The notes under the pieces: model-generated
Database searches by the model: none
Told to the model about the DNA's origin: nothing
Seen by the model: the letters and a program-made list of their open reading frames with translations, nothing else
Translations under genes and position numbers: made by a program
Shown: piece by piece, positions 1-6,927 of the stretch
Position numbering within the stretch: position 1 is the first letter of the stretch
How the letters are laid out: each line of letters opens with the position of its first letter
DNA from: Dehalococcoidia bacterium
Lineage (GTDB): Bacteria > Chloroflexota > Dehalococcoidia > Dehalococcoidales > Fen-1064
Reading direction: 5' to 3'
Assembly (NCBI GenBank): GCA_030691775.1
Contig: JAUYDN010000012.1
Location: forward strand, 1-8,709
Length of the DNA stretch: 8,709 nt

Positions 1-391
1 GAGATTTAACTTTCTGCGCCTCCCTTTGACCTACGGCGTGAGAGAGTGTCGACACAAGGAACTGGTTGAGGCTGACGCCTTCTTTTTCCGCTAACTGGTC
101 GAGCTTACGGTGCAGGGTTTTCGGCACCCGGACGTTGAACTTGCCGCTGTATTGTGCCTCGCTCCGCGGCGTGGGAATATCCTGTCCGTCCTCGTAAGCC
201 ACTTCCAGCCACATCCGCCGTGCCTTCTCTATCATCTCATATGCTTCGGTTATCGATTTTCCCTGCGCGAAGCATCCTGGCAATTCTTCGATTGCGGCAA
301 AGAAACCACCCTCCGGTGCCTCTTCAATAGTGACCGGGTATTTCAGACCGAGATAATACTCAAGCGGCCGTCTCTTGATTGTTGTTTCCAC
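1..391 (-). CDS. hicB: HicB-family antitoxin, partial at left edge
   Basis: This is the antitoxin of a HicAB pair, expected to neutralise HicA by direct binding and to repress the operon. The frame opens at GTG 391-389 and is still open at base 1 after 130 codons, so only a short C-terminus is probably missing. Residues about 18-75 read as the HicB partial RNase-H-like fold, with the typical GGFFAAIEELPGC stretch at 28-40. Residues about 82-121 (SGKFNVRVPKTLHRKLDQLA onward, then SLNQF) read as a ribbon-helix-helix DNA-binding domain. A good Shine-Dalgarno site, GGAGGG at 402-397, lies inside the end of hicA, five bases before the GTG. One base separates the hicA stop from this start, so translation is probably coupled. 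The two-domain architecture is visible directly; the antitoxin role is inferred from the family and the neighbour. Confidence 0.9.
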   Translation of the reverse strand, partial: METTIKRRPLEYYLGLKYPVTIEEAPEGGFFAAIEELPGCFAQGKSITEAYEMIEKARRMWLEVAYEDGQDIPTPRSEAQYSGKFNVRVPKTLHRKLDQLAEKEGVSLNQFLVSTLSHAVGQREAQKVKS

Positions 392-392
392 G

Positions 393-629
393 CTATCCCT
401 CCAGCTCCAGGAATTTAACGATGTTATTAACGTAGAGAGAATTTATGTATTTCGTCCCCTTTGGAATTACTATCGTAATCGGGCGGTTGCCCTTTTTGTG
501 ATACGTCCGGTGGCTCCCGCGACCCTTTCGCAGTTCGTAGCCTATGGAAAGAAGAAGTGTATCGCAATCTTTAACGGTAATATGCTTTTTATCAGTGAGG
601 AACTTTCTTATTATTCTTTCGTCCTTCAC
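393..629 (-). CDS. hicA: HicA-family mRNA interferase toxin
   Basis: A 78-residue protein of the HicA type: a small double-stranded-RNA-binding-like fold that cleaves mRNA in the free state. The GYELRKGRGSH stretch (residues 30-40) carries the conserved GSH with the expected catalytic His40, followed by a strand ending IVIP and a C-terminal helix (YVNNIVKFLELE). I chose GTG 629 rather than ATG 686. The shorter form matches the usual HicA N-terminus (K-D-E/K-x-I/L-x-x-x-L), and a near-consensus promoter lies inside the longer frame. The longer form would add 19 residues of low-complexity sequence starting right at the T-tract of the upstream terminator. An AGGTGG at 647-642 is 12 bases away, rather far for a ribosome site. 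Codons look more A/T-rich than those of the genes to the right, which fits horizontal acquisition. HicB follows after one base. Confidence 0.85.
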   Translation of the reverse strand: MKDERIIRKFLTDKKHITVKDCDTLLLSIGYELRKGRGSHRTYHKKGNRPITIVIPKGTKYINSLYVNNIVKFLELEG

Positions 630-635
630 GCGATT

Positions 636-664
636 ATGGTACCACCTGTAGTGGCAATTGTCAA
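636..664 (-). promoter_or_regulatory. Sigma-70-type promoter of hicAB
   Basis: On the minus strand a perfect -35 box TTGACA (664-659) is followed by a 17-base spacer and a -10 TACCAT (641-636, 4 of 6). A TGG precedes the -10, giving an extended -10 element. Transcription would start near 629, the same base as the chosen GTG of hicA. The boxes are seen directly; activity is inferred. Confidence 0.6.
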
Positions 665-684
665 TGATTTCAAATTCAAAATTC

Positions 685-718
685 AAATAAAAAAGGGGGG
701 GGCGCGTACGCGCCCCCC
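685..718 (-). terminator. Rho-independent terminator of the Ig-like protein gene
   Basis: Bases 697-718 form a perfect 22-base palindrome (GGGGGGCGCGTACGCGCCCCCC, split as 11+11). Read on the minus strand it is followed by CC, six T, one A and three T (694-685). It lies about 36 bases after the TAG stop at 757-755. The plus strand has no T-tract after it, so termination is one-directional and insulates the hicAB promoter from upstream transcription. Confidence 0.88.
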
Positions 719-754
719 TATACCCCCTCGGAACTAACAGGTTAATTTAAAAGT

Positions 755-1618
755 CTAGTCTTCGTCGTCCTCGGAGTCTTTTTCCTTTGGTTCTCTTTCT
801 TTGTCCCAGCCGGCTTTCTTACCTTTCGACCATCCCGGAGGGACCTTCTTGTCTTCATCGCGGTCTTTGCCCTGCCTTGCCAGTCCCGGCGGCAGGCGGT
901 TGGATGTAGTGCCCGGCGCGGTTATCTTTACTACAAACTGGACGTTATCGTTAACGGTAATGACCACGACCCTGTCATCAACCTTGAGCTCCGCACCTTT
1001 CGGCAGGATAACGGTATCGGGTGACAGAACGAAGTCGCGATTCGTAGTTTGACCGTTGGGCAGTATCGACAGCGAGGTCGCCGAAACTGTCTTGACAACG
1101 CCCGGAATCACTTTCACAGTATCGATTGCGGTGCCGTTCTTGACGCTCCACTGACCGCCCAGGAAGTTATCGAAACCAACGGTTTTCACGAATAACCTGA
1201 GAAGTCCGGATATCATTTTGGCTTTTAGCCTGGCAGGTGCCGGCGTGGCGGGCGGAGCTGTAACCGTTACCGATGCCAGCCCGGTTTTAGTAATTGTGTT
1301 TTGAGTCGTAGAAGCCTGGACGGTATTGTGGAAGGGTCCCGTGGTGGTCCCTGCGGTGAAAAGCCCGTTGGCATCGATTGTCCCGCCTCCAGCCACCACA
1401 GCCCACGTAAACGTGAGACCGGTAATTTCATGATTTGTTGCGTCGAAGGCTTTCGCGGTGAACTGCTTGGTGGCTCCGGCTACCACTGCTGCGTTTGCCG
1501 GGGTGACCTGGACGTGGTCGAGGGGACCGGGGGTATCGGCGCTGGCGGGTAATACCTGGAAAAGTGCCGCACCGACGAGTGCCATTGTGATAAGGATAGC
1601 TAAGATTTTTCTTTTCAT
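755..1618 (-). CDS. Secreted protein with Ig-like domain and charged tail
   Basis: A 287-residue exported protein of unknown function. Residues 1-27 are a classical Sec signal peptide (MKRK, hydrophobic core, ASA before D28). Residues about 33-119 resemble a bacterial Ig-like (Big) domain: VQVTPANAAVVAGATKQF, a central TFTW, then IDANGLFTAG and a closing ASVTV strand. A Pro/Ala linker (about 120-128) leads to a beta-rich segment (about 130-235) with repeated short strands (VSATSLSI, DFVLSPDTVIL, DDRVVVI), reminiscent of DUF5666-type OB folds. The last 50 residues are highly charged and carry two PPG motifs (RLPPGLARQGK, VPPGWSKGKKAGW) before an acidic end. ATG 1618 has an AAAGGA site nine bases upstream. 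It is single, divergent from the operon to the right, and ends at a strong terminator. The surface or extracellular role is inferred. Confidence 0.85.
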   Translation of the reverse strand: MKRKILAILITMALVGAALFQVLPASADTPGPLDHVQVTPANAAVVAGATKQFTAKAFDATNHEITGLTFTWAVVAGGGTIDANGLFTAGTTTGPFHNTVQASTTQNTITKTGLASVTVTAPPATPAPARLKAKMISGLLRLFVKTVGFDNFLGGQWSVKNGTAIDTVKVIPGVVKTVSATSLSILPNGQTTNRDFVLSPDTVILPKGAELKVDDRVVVITVNDNVQFVVKITAPGTTSNRLPPGLARQGKDRDEDKKVPPGWSKGKKAGWDKEREPKEKDSEDDED

Positions 1619-1737
1619 TTTCCCTGTCCTTTCATTAGTTTCTAGATATTAAAACGTCCGTCTTACCAAAAAGTTAGTATGTTGAATTTTAGTCACAAAC
1701 GTATGCGTGATGGCTTTACCTAGAAAATGCCCGTACA

Positions 1738-1886
1738 TGTCATTCTGGAGGAGTCCCGATTCCCACTTAATCCTCATAGGGACGACGAAGAATCTGGTGG
1801 AGCGGGGATAATCCAGGTTAATGTCCCCACCCTGAGATTCTTCGCGGAGTTTACCCTGAACGATTTTGAAGGGCTCCAGAATGACA
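1738..1886. repeat. Palindromic MITE-like intergenic repeat, copy A
   Basis: Perfect 13-base terminal inverted repeats, TGTCATTCTGGAG at 1738-1750 and CTCCAGAATGACA at 1874-1886, enclose 123 bases. Nested inside are a 10-base inverted repeat (CGAAGAATCT 1786-1795 / AGATTCTTCG 1835-1844) and a smaller hairpin (GGGGAT 1804-1809 / GTCCCC 1823-1828). There is no coding capacity. It shares TGTCATTCTG, AGTCCCGAT and ACGAAGAATCT in the same order with the element at 6928-7032. Non-autonomous mobile origin is an inference. Confidence 0.75.
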
Positions 1887-2055
1887 GTGTTGGATAGCCT
1901 TTAGAAAAGTTTTAGAGTCAATTCTAATATGAGACGATTAGTAAGAGTTTTTAGAATCCATTGCGTGTCGGATGCGGAAGCACGGTTAATGCAGAAATGC
2001 CGGACCTGGGTGGGAAACATATATTCCAGGCGCACGTGTTTGTAACTTTAATCAA

Positions 2056-2083
2056 TTGACAGAAAATCACTTTTTCTGCTAAT
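2056..2083 (+). promoter_or_regulatory. Candidate operon promoter with internal dyad
   Basis: A perfect TTGACA (2056-2061) is followed 16 bases later by GCTAAT (2078-2083, 4 of 6); TAATCT at 2080-2085 is an alternative with an 18-base spacer. The spacer holds a 7-base inverted repeat CAGAAAA (2060-2066) / TTTTCTG (2072-2078) around TCACT, placed where a repressor could block polymerase. It is the only good -35 in front of the ABC operon. The -10 is weak, so the call is tentative. Confidence 0.45.
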
Positions 2084-2093
2084 CTCTAGTAAG

Positions 2094-2171
2094 ATGATAA
2101 TGAATGTGGACTATTCTCCTTGCTGTGCGTCGCGGGCGGCAGAGGAGTATCCGGGGGAGGGGTGGATTTGA
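2094..2171 (+). CDS. Possible 25-residue leader peptide (uORF)
   Basis: An ATG at 2094 (or in-frame ATG 2100) opens a 25-codon frame whose TGA (2169-2171) overlaps the TTG start of the permease (2168-2170). This is the usual geometry of translational coupling. The peptide contains adjacent cysteines (YSPCCAS). It has no clear ribosome site; if the promoter at 2056 is real, the transcript would start only a few bases before the ATG, so a leaderless mode is possible. A chance ORF of this length is quite possible. Confidence 0.2.
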   Translation: MIMNVDYSPCCASRAAEEYPGEGWI

Positions 2172-3361
2172 AGCTAAACCAGATCGTCCTGAAAGACATC
2201 CTGAGGCGGAAGCGGCGGGTACTCTATGCCGCCCTCGGCGTGGTCATCGGTACAATGACGGTAGTCGGTGTCCTCACCATTGCCTATGCCGGGGAGAACC
2301 GGATTTACGGCCAGATTGAGAAATACGGCGCCAACCTCACCATCATTCCCGATATTAACAGCATCGATACCAAACTGGGTAACCTGAGCCTGGGCACCCT
2401 GACCGTTGGTGAGAATTATATCTCGGAGGCAAATCTACCGAAAATCCGTGATATCGCGGATGGCGAAATCAGGAAAGCTCTCGATATCAACGATAATCTA
2501 CCCATCGCCACGATTGCTCCCCGCCTTTATGTGAACGCTCCCGTACGGGGCATTACCGTCATTATCAGCGGTGTTTTGCCTGAAGATGAGCTGGCAATCA
2601 AAAACTGGTGGCAAATGAGCGCCGGTAAATACATCGCGGCGGATAACGAGGCGATTGTGGGAGCAATGACCGCCCAGGTTCTCAAACTGAAAGTCGGTGA
2701 TGAAATCCCGCTCAACGGCAGTACCAAACTCGTCATTGCCGGTATTCTGGACGAGACAGGCTCGTCTGACGACTACCAGGTGGTCGTGCCGCTGATTACC
2801 CTGCAGAAGGCATTCGGCAAAGAAGGACTTATCTCATCTATCGATATCCGCGCTCTCTGCAATGCCTGCCCCGTCGAAATTATCGCCACCGCTCTGAACC
2901 AGAACATCCCCGGCATAAAAGCGATTGCGGTCAAACAGATTGCCAATTCGGAGATGGACCTGGTGACGAAGGTCAACAGGCTTATGATTTCGCTGGCCGG
3001 TATTACCCTTATCATCGGGGTTTTCGGTGTCGTCAACACCATGATGTCCTCCGTCCACGAACGCACCCGGGATATCGGTATTATGAGGGCAGTGGGAGCC
3101 TCCCGTCGCCAGATTATGCAGGTATTTATGCTCGAAGCACTGGTCATCGGGGTGATTGGCGGGGTGCTGGGGTATTTCACGGGCACGCTACTGGCTTACG
3201 GTATCGGTCCGGTCATCTTCGAAGGTGTCTCTATCCGCGCTTTACCGCAGTTTATTCCGCTGTCACTGGGAATCGCCGTGGCGGTTGCCGCTGTAGCGAC
3301 CGTCTACCCTGCAATCCACGCCACCCGCATTAAAATCGCGGAAGCATTCCGGTCGCTGTAA
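2168..3361 (+). CDS. MacB/LolC-type ABC transporter permease (FtsX family)
   Basis: The membrane subunit of a type VII (MacB-like) ABC system, 397 residues. TM1 is at about 19-41, followed by a large extracytoplasmic MacB_PCD-type domain (about 43-270), then the FtsX domain with TM2 (about 272-294), TM3 (about 320-347) and TM4 (about 364-386). The coupling segment ERTRDIGIMRAVGASRRQI starts at residue 298 and is diagnostic. I chose TTG 2168: GGAGGG at 2156-2161 is six bases away, and the protein then begins MKLNQIVLKDILRRKRR, as these permeases do. GTG 2162 and TTG 2120 are the alternatives; the first lies too close to that site. The outer domain carries a CxxC (C231, C234 in CNACPVE), unusual for plain MacB and notable beside a Cys-rich lipoprotein. 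The ATPase follows after 11 bases. The substrate is unknown; metal or thiol handling is inferred. Confidence 0.9.
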   Translation: MKLNQIVLKDILRRKRRVLYAALGVVIGTMTVVGVLTIAYAGENRIYGQIEKYGANLTIIPDINSIDTKLGNLSLGTLTVGENYISEANLPKIRDIADGEIRKALDINDNLPIATIAPRLYVNAPVRGITVIISGVLPEDELAIKNWWQMSAGKYIAADNEAIVGAMTAQVLKLKVGDEIPLNGSTKLVIAGILDETGSSDDYQVVVPLITLQKAFGKEGLISSIDIRALCNACPVEIIATALNQNIPGIKAIAVKQIANSEMDLVTKVNRLMISLAGITLIIGVFGVVNTMMSSVHERTRDIGIMRAVGASRRQIMQVFMLEALVIGVIGGVLGYFTGTLLAYGIGPVIFEGVSIRALPQFIPLSLGIAVAVAAVATVYPAIHATRIKIAEAFRSL

Positions 3362-3372
3362 GGGGTGAGCAC

Positions 3373-4053
3373 ATGCTCGAGATAAAAAACGCCTCTAAAA
3401 TTTATGGTGACGGTGCGGCAAAAGTAACCGCACTCGATAACGTATCGTTGGAAGTGGAGAAAGGTGGATTCGTCTCCATTATGGGTCCCTCCGGCAGCGG
3501 CAAGTCCACCCTGCTGAATATTATCGGTGGACTGGAACGGCTCACCAGCGGCGAAATCATCCTGAACGGGGAGCGCATCGATAACCTCACCGAGGATGCA
3601 TTCGTCGCGATACGGCGGGGCAAGATAGCTTATGTCTTTCAGCAATATCACCTGTTGCAATCGCTGACGGCGCTGGAAAATGTGCTCTTACCGCTCGTGT
3701 TTTACAGCGCCAACGGAAAAACCGAAAAGGCGATGGAGCTACTGAAGCGTGTCGGGCTGGAGAAGCGCGTCAATCATAAACCGAACGAACTCAGCGGCGG
3801 GGAACAGCAGAGAGTGGCGATTGCCCGGGCGCTGGTAACGGCGCCGTCGCTCATCCTGGCTGACGAGCCGACGGGCAACATGGATAAGAAAACGGGTGAA
3901 GAAATCATCCGCTTGTTCGAGGAACTGAACCGGGATGGACATACCATCATCGTGGTGACGCATAATCCGGAAGTGGCGAGGATTACCCGGGAAGTCGTTT
4001 CCCTGCAAGACGGGCGCATCGTCAGCCGGACCAAGAATGTTGGGAAGGGGTAG
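3373..4053 (+). CDS. ABC transporter ATP-binding protein, MacB/LolD type
   Basis: A cytoplasmic ATPase of 226 residues that powers the permease encoded just upstream. All motifs are intact: Walker A GPSGSGKST (38-46), Q-loop Gln90 in YVFQQ, signature LSGGEQQ (140-146), Walker B LILADE (160-165) followed by the PTGNMD D-loop, and the H-loop His197 in VVTHN. Length and the signature are typical of the LolD/MacB/FtsE group that partners FtsX-type permeases. The ATG at 3373 follows an AGGGGTGAG purine-rich site, 11 bases after the permease stop. A DUF2318-like lipoprotein gene starts six bases after the stop. The family call is very secure; the substrate cannot be told from the ATPase. Confidence 0.95.
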   Translation: MLEIKNASKIYGDGAAKVTALDNVSLEVEKGGFVSIMGPSGSGKSTLLNIIGGLERLTSGEIILNGERIDNLTEDAFVAIRRGKIAYVFQQYHLLQSLTALENVLLPLVFYSANGKTEKAMELLKRVGLEKRVNHKPNELSGGEQQRVAIARALVTAPSLILADEPTGNMDKKTGEEIIRLFEELNRDGHTIIVVTHNPEVARITREVVSLQDGRIVSRTKNVGKG

Positions 4054-4059
4054 GGTCAA

Positions 4060-4572
4060 GTGAAACGAAATAAAATTGCTTTGATTATCATGGGCGTGTT
4101 AGCCGTTTCTGCGTTAGCATCCACACTCGTGCTGGCGGCGTGTTCAGGCGGTACGGCATCCGGGGAACCTAAATCACCGGTGGCTCCCACCTGGATTACC
4201 CCCGAAGTAAGCGCCGGTACGGTTTCAATTCCCTTCGACCTGGTGCAGAGCAAACGGAACACCCATTTTAAAGTGGAAACAGAAAAAGGGACCGCCTACT
4301 ACATGGCATATGTTTACTCTGGCAAGACCCATGTTAGAGCGGACGTTTGTGTCCCCTGCCGTTCCATCAGTTTCACCCTCGATAAAAACCTGCTGGTCTG
4401 TGATTCCTGCGGCACGACCTTCAATGCCAGCGATGGCACCGGTGTGGCGGGAGCATGTGTGAGATACCCTAAAGCGGCTGTACCTTTTGAGACCGTTTCT
4501 GGTAAGATGGTGATGAAGCAGGCTGACCTGTTGAAAGCTTTCGAGGACACTCTGCAACAAGGTCTGCCTTAA
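4060..4572 (+). CDS. Cys-rich lipoprotein, DUF2318-like (Fe-S/metal binding)
   Basis: A 170-residue lipoprotein, probably anchored outside the cytoplasmic membrane. Residues 1-27 are a signal peptide ending in a lipobox (LVLAAC) with lipidated Cys28. The mature part has CVPC (97-100), CDSC (114-117) and Cys133. The layout CxxC, about 13 residues, CxxCG plus aromatic, then GxC and Pro matches the C-terminal region of DUF2318 proteins, which databases label Fe-S-containing. The cysteines could bind a metal or cluster or do thiol exchange; sequence alone does not decide. In Campylobacter a DUF2318-type membrane protein sits with FtsX permeases and an ATPase in the P19 iron-uptake locus, as I recall, which supports a metal role. 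GTG 4060 is six bases after the ATPase stop with AAGGGG upstream. No Ftr1-like permease or P19 protein is in the window. Confidence 0.75.
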   Translation: MKRNKIALIIMGVLAVSALASTLVLAACSGGTASGEPKSPVAPTWITPEVSAGTVSIPFDLVQSKRNTHFKVETEKGTAYYMAYVYSGKTHVRADVCVPCRSISFTLDKNLLVCDSCGTTFNASDGTGVAGACVRYPKAAVPFETVSGKMVMKQADLLKAFEDTLQQGLP

Positions 4573-4598
4573 ACAAAAACCACGAACGGAGGGAAACC

Positions 4599-5759
4599 GT
4601 GAAGCGGGTCTATCTCGACTACGCCGCCACGACGCCTACACACCCCGGAGTCATCGCGGCGATGTTACACTCTTTTCAGGACGTTTGGGGGAATCCGTCC
4701 AGCGTTCACGCCTGCGGGCAGGAAGCCAGGACCGCCGTCGAAGAAGCCCGGGAAAAGCTGGCTCATCTCGTCGGCGCACAGCCTGACGAGATTTACTTCA
4801 CCAGTGGCGGCACCGAGGCGGACAACTGGGCGCTAAAAGGGGCTGTCGCCGCCAGGCATGAGCCCGGTAGCCATATTATCACCACCCCTATCGAGCACCA
4901 CGCCGTCCTGGAAACGTGCGAGTTCCTGAAAGAGCAGGGCTGTTCCATCACATTTGTGCCGGTCGACCGGTACGGAATGGTCGACCCGGATGACGTCAGA
5001 AAAGCCATCACCCCAAAAACCGTCATCATCTCTATTATGCATGCCAATAATGAAGTCGGCACCATTCAACCCATCGCTGAAATCGGTAAAATTGCCAGGA
5101 CGGCAGGCGTGTACTTCCACACAGACGCCGTGCAAACAGTGGGCCACATACCGGTAGATGTCAACCAGATGAACCTGGATATACTGTCCATCTCCGCTCA
5201 CAAGCTCTACGGACCCAAAGGGATTGGCGCTCTCTATATCCGTCGGGGCACGAAAATACCGCCGTTCGTTCACGGTGGTGGTCAGGAAAGGCACTCCCGC
5301 GCCGGTACGGAAAATGTCCCGGGCATCGTCGGGCTGGGCAAGGCGGCCGAGCTTGCACAGGAAGAGATGGATGGTGAAGCCCGGCGCCTCACCATGCTCC
5401 GCGACCGGTTGATAAAAAGCATCCTGGATAAAATCGAGCATACCTGTCTGAACGGTCATCCCACCAGGCGCTTGCCGAACAATGTCAATGTGAGCTTCCG
5501 GTATGTGGAGGGTGAGGCTATCTGCCTGAACCTGGACCTGGCGGGTGTCTGTGTGGCAACGGGGTCAGCGTGTAGCTCAACGAGCATGGAAGCCTCTCAC
5601 GTGCTCACGGCAATGGGTTTGCCGCCCGAGCTGGCGCGTGCTTCTTTGCGGTTCTCTTTCGGCAAATGGTCCACCGAGGATGATGTGGATTTCGTACTGC
5701 AATCGTTACCTAAAGCGGTCTCCCGTCTCCGTGCTATTTCCCCATTAGTAAAAAAGTAA
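4599..5759 (+). CDS. nifS: Cysteine desulfurase, NifS/IscS type (class I)
   Basis: A PLP enzyme of 386 residues that converts L-cysteine to alanine and carries the sulfur as a persulfide for Fe-S clusters, molybdenum cofactor or tRNA. Visible residues are the N-terminal YLDYAATTP, SGGTEADN (69-76), His100 in EHH, Asp176 and Gln179 in HTDAVQ, the PLP lysine Lys202 in SAHK, RAGTEN (234-239), and the persulfide Cys325 in GSACSS on the mobile loop. Length is normal and nothing is missing. The GTG start has GGAGGG five bases upstream (4588-4593), 26 bases after the lipoprotein stop. It lies in the same operon, with a PurM-superfamily gene 14 bases downstream and fdhD beyond. No IscU, NifU or IscR is in the window, so sulfur delivery to FdhD is a reasonable inferred role. 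Confidence 0.95.
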   Translation: MKRVYLDYAATTPTHPGVIAAMLHSFQDVWGNPSSVHACGQEARTAVEEAREKLAHLVGAQPDEIYFTSGGTEADNWALKGAVAARHEPGSHIITTPIEHHAVLETCEFLKEQGCSITFVPVDRYGMVDPDDVRKAITPKTVIISIMHANNEVGTIQPIAEIGKIARTAGVYFHTDAVQTVGHIPVDVNQMNLDILSISAHKLYGPKGIGALYIRRGTKIPPFVHGGGQERHSRAGTENVPGIVGLGKAAELAQEEMDGEARRLTMLRDRLIKSILDKIEHTCLNGHPTRRLPNNVNVSFRYVEGEAICLNLDLAGVCVATGSACSSTSMEASHVLTAMGLPPELARASLRFSFGKWSTEDDVDFVLQSLPKAVSRLRAISPLVKK

Positions 5760-5773
5760 CCGGAGGGTTCAGA

Positions 5774-6843
5774 GTGGCTAATCAAGCTGAAATGCTGGAA
5801 ATCGGCAAGATATCTCCGGCGATTTTTGAACAGCTCATATTTCCCCGCCTCGGCGCGAAGAACGATAAAATCCTTGTCGGGCCACAGCATGGCGTCGATG
5901 TCGGCATCGTGGAGATTGGTAACAAGGCGGTCTCCTTTACCACCGACCCGGTCTTTATCGTGCCGGAGTACGGTTGGGAAAGAGCGGCCTGGTTTGCCCT
6001 CCATATCATCGCTTCGGATTCGGTCACCAGCGGACTGAGACCCAAATTCCTCTCCATCGACCTCAACCTGCCGATGTCGATGACACGGCAACAGCTGGAG
6101 ACAACCTGGGAGATTATCCATAAGGAATGCGAAAAACTGGGTATCGCCGTTATCACCGGGCACACCGCCCGCTATGAGAACTGCAATTACCCGATGGTCG
6201 GCGGGGCGACGATGGTGGGGGTGGGTGAACTGACCGAGTATGTCACCCCAAGATTTGCTAAAGCCGGTGACAAAATTATCATCACCAAAGGTCCGGCAAT
6301 CGAAGCCACCGGCATCTTCGCCACGATGTTCCCTGCTCTTATCGAAAAGCAGTTCAGCGCGGCTTTTAGCAAAAAGGCAGAAAAGATATTCTACATGATG
6401 TCCGTGGTGGAGGACGCTCTGACTGCCATCACGGTTGGCGTGAGGGACAACGGCGTCAGTGCCATGCACGATGTGCGGTATCCTGGGGCGGCCTTTATGA
6501 GATTGCCCAGGCGGCGTGTCTGGGCGCGCGCATAGAAAAAGACAAAATCGTTTCCCAGGAGGGCGTCGCCGAAATCTGCCAGTGGCTCGGCATCGACCCG
6601 TATGCTTCTATCAGCGAAGGTACGCTCATCATCTCCTGCCGTCCGAAAAAAGCAGAGGATGTAGTGAAGGTGCTCTCGCGCAAGGGCATCAAGTCTTCCA
6701 TCGTGGGTGAGCTAACGCCGGCGAACAAGGGCATGGTGCTCATCGAAAAGGGCAAGGAGAAAAAGCTGGAGCACCCGATTGTCGACCCGTTCTGGCGCGC
6801 CTTCTACGATGCCCTGGGAAAGAGCGCAAAGGGCCAGTCCTGA
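5774..6843 (+). pseudogene. AIR-synthase/HypE-like protein, frameshifted
   Basis: A PurM-superfamily (AIR synthase related, HypE-like) ATP-binding protein. Frame 1 runs from GTG 5774 (GGAGGG six bases upstream) through VGPQHGVDVGIVEIG, a TDPVF stretch, the NLPMSM and VITGHTARYE motifs and VGVGELTEY, reaching MHD at residues 231-233. It then reads into unrelated residues and stops at 6535. A different frame starting by 6484 (WGGLYEIAQAA) continues with good family sequence (EICQWLGIDPYASISEGTLI) to TGA 6841-6843. Only 11 bases lie between Asp233 and that Trp, where HDxTxGG-type members would need about 18, so a net seven bases are missing in the ATP-binding motif. Restored length would be about 358 residues. 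There is no frameshift-prone slippery site that I can see. It is either a recent pseudogene or a sequencing error, because both halves are otherwise intact. The biochemical role of this subfamily is unknown. Confidence 0.82.
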
Positions 6844-6895
6844 GTACGTTGACTGCCGTACGGTGCACTTTGAAATAATGGCATAGAAGAAATGT

Positions 6896-6913
6896 CCCCC
6901 TGTGGAAAGGGGG
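6896..6913 (+). terminator. Possible weak terminator hairpin after the operon
   Basis: CCCCCT (6896-6901) can pair with AGGGGG (6908-6913) around a six-base loop, 53 bases after the operon's last stop. The following bases are GG then CTTTG, not a real T-tract, so intrinsic termination is doubtful. Confidence 0.3.
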
Positions 6914-6927
6914 GGCTTTGCCTCAAA

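Larger units (their letters stand above)
1619..2167. other. Divergent intergenic region, no gene seen
   Basis: This 549-base stretch separates the leftward Ig-like protein gene from the rightward ABC operon. It holds a palindromic repeat (1738-1886), a promoter-like site (2056-2083) and a possible 25-codon upstream ORF (2094-2171). I saw no convincing promoter for the leftward gene; TAATAT on the minus strand near 1650 lacks a good -35. Bases 1887-2050 show nothing I can name. Confidence 0.7.

Noticed and set aside
630..686. Longer hicA starting at ATG 686
   Set aside because: The extra 19 residues do not look like HicA, they overlap a near-consensus promoter, and the start would abut the T-tract of the upstream terminator.
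110..737. Plus-strand open frames over 110-418 and 375-737
   Set aside because: They lie opposite the well-supported hicB and hicA genes, have no family sequence, and the second crosses the GC palindrome of the terminator.
4833..5459. Minus-strand 208-codon open frame
   Set aside because: It is antisense to the catalytic part of nifS and resembles no family.
5597..6469. Minus-strand 290-codon open frame
   Set aside because: It is antisense to nifS and the AIR-synthase-like gene, both of which show clear family motifs; it is a codon-bias shadow.
5774..6843. Selenophosphate synthetase (SelD) or programmed frameshift
   Set aside because: No SelD-type N-terminal Cys/Sec motif is present, and the gap near 6473 lacks a slippery heptamer; bases are missing rather than merely shifted.
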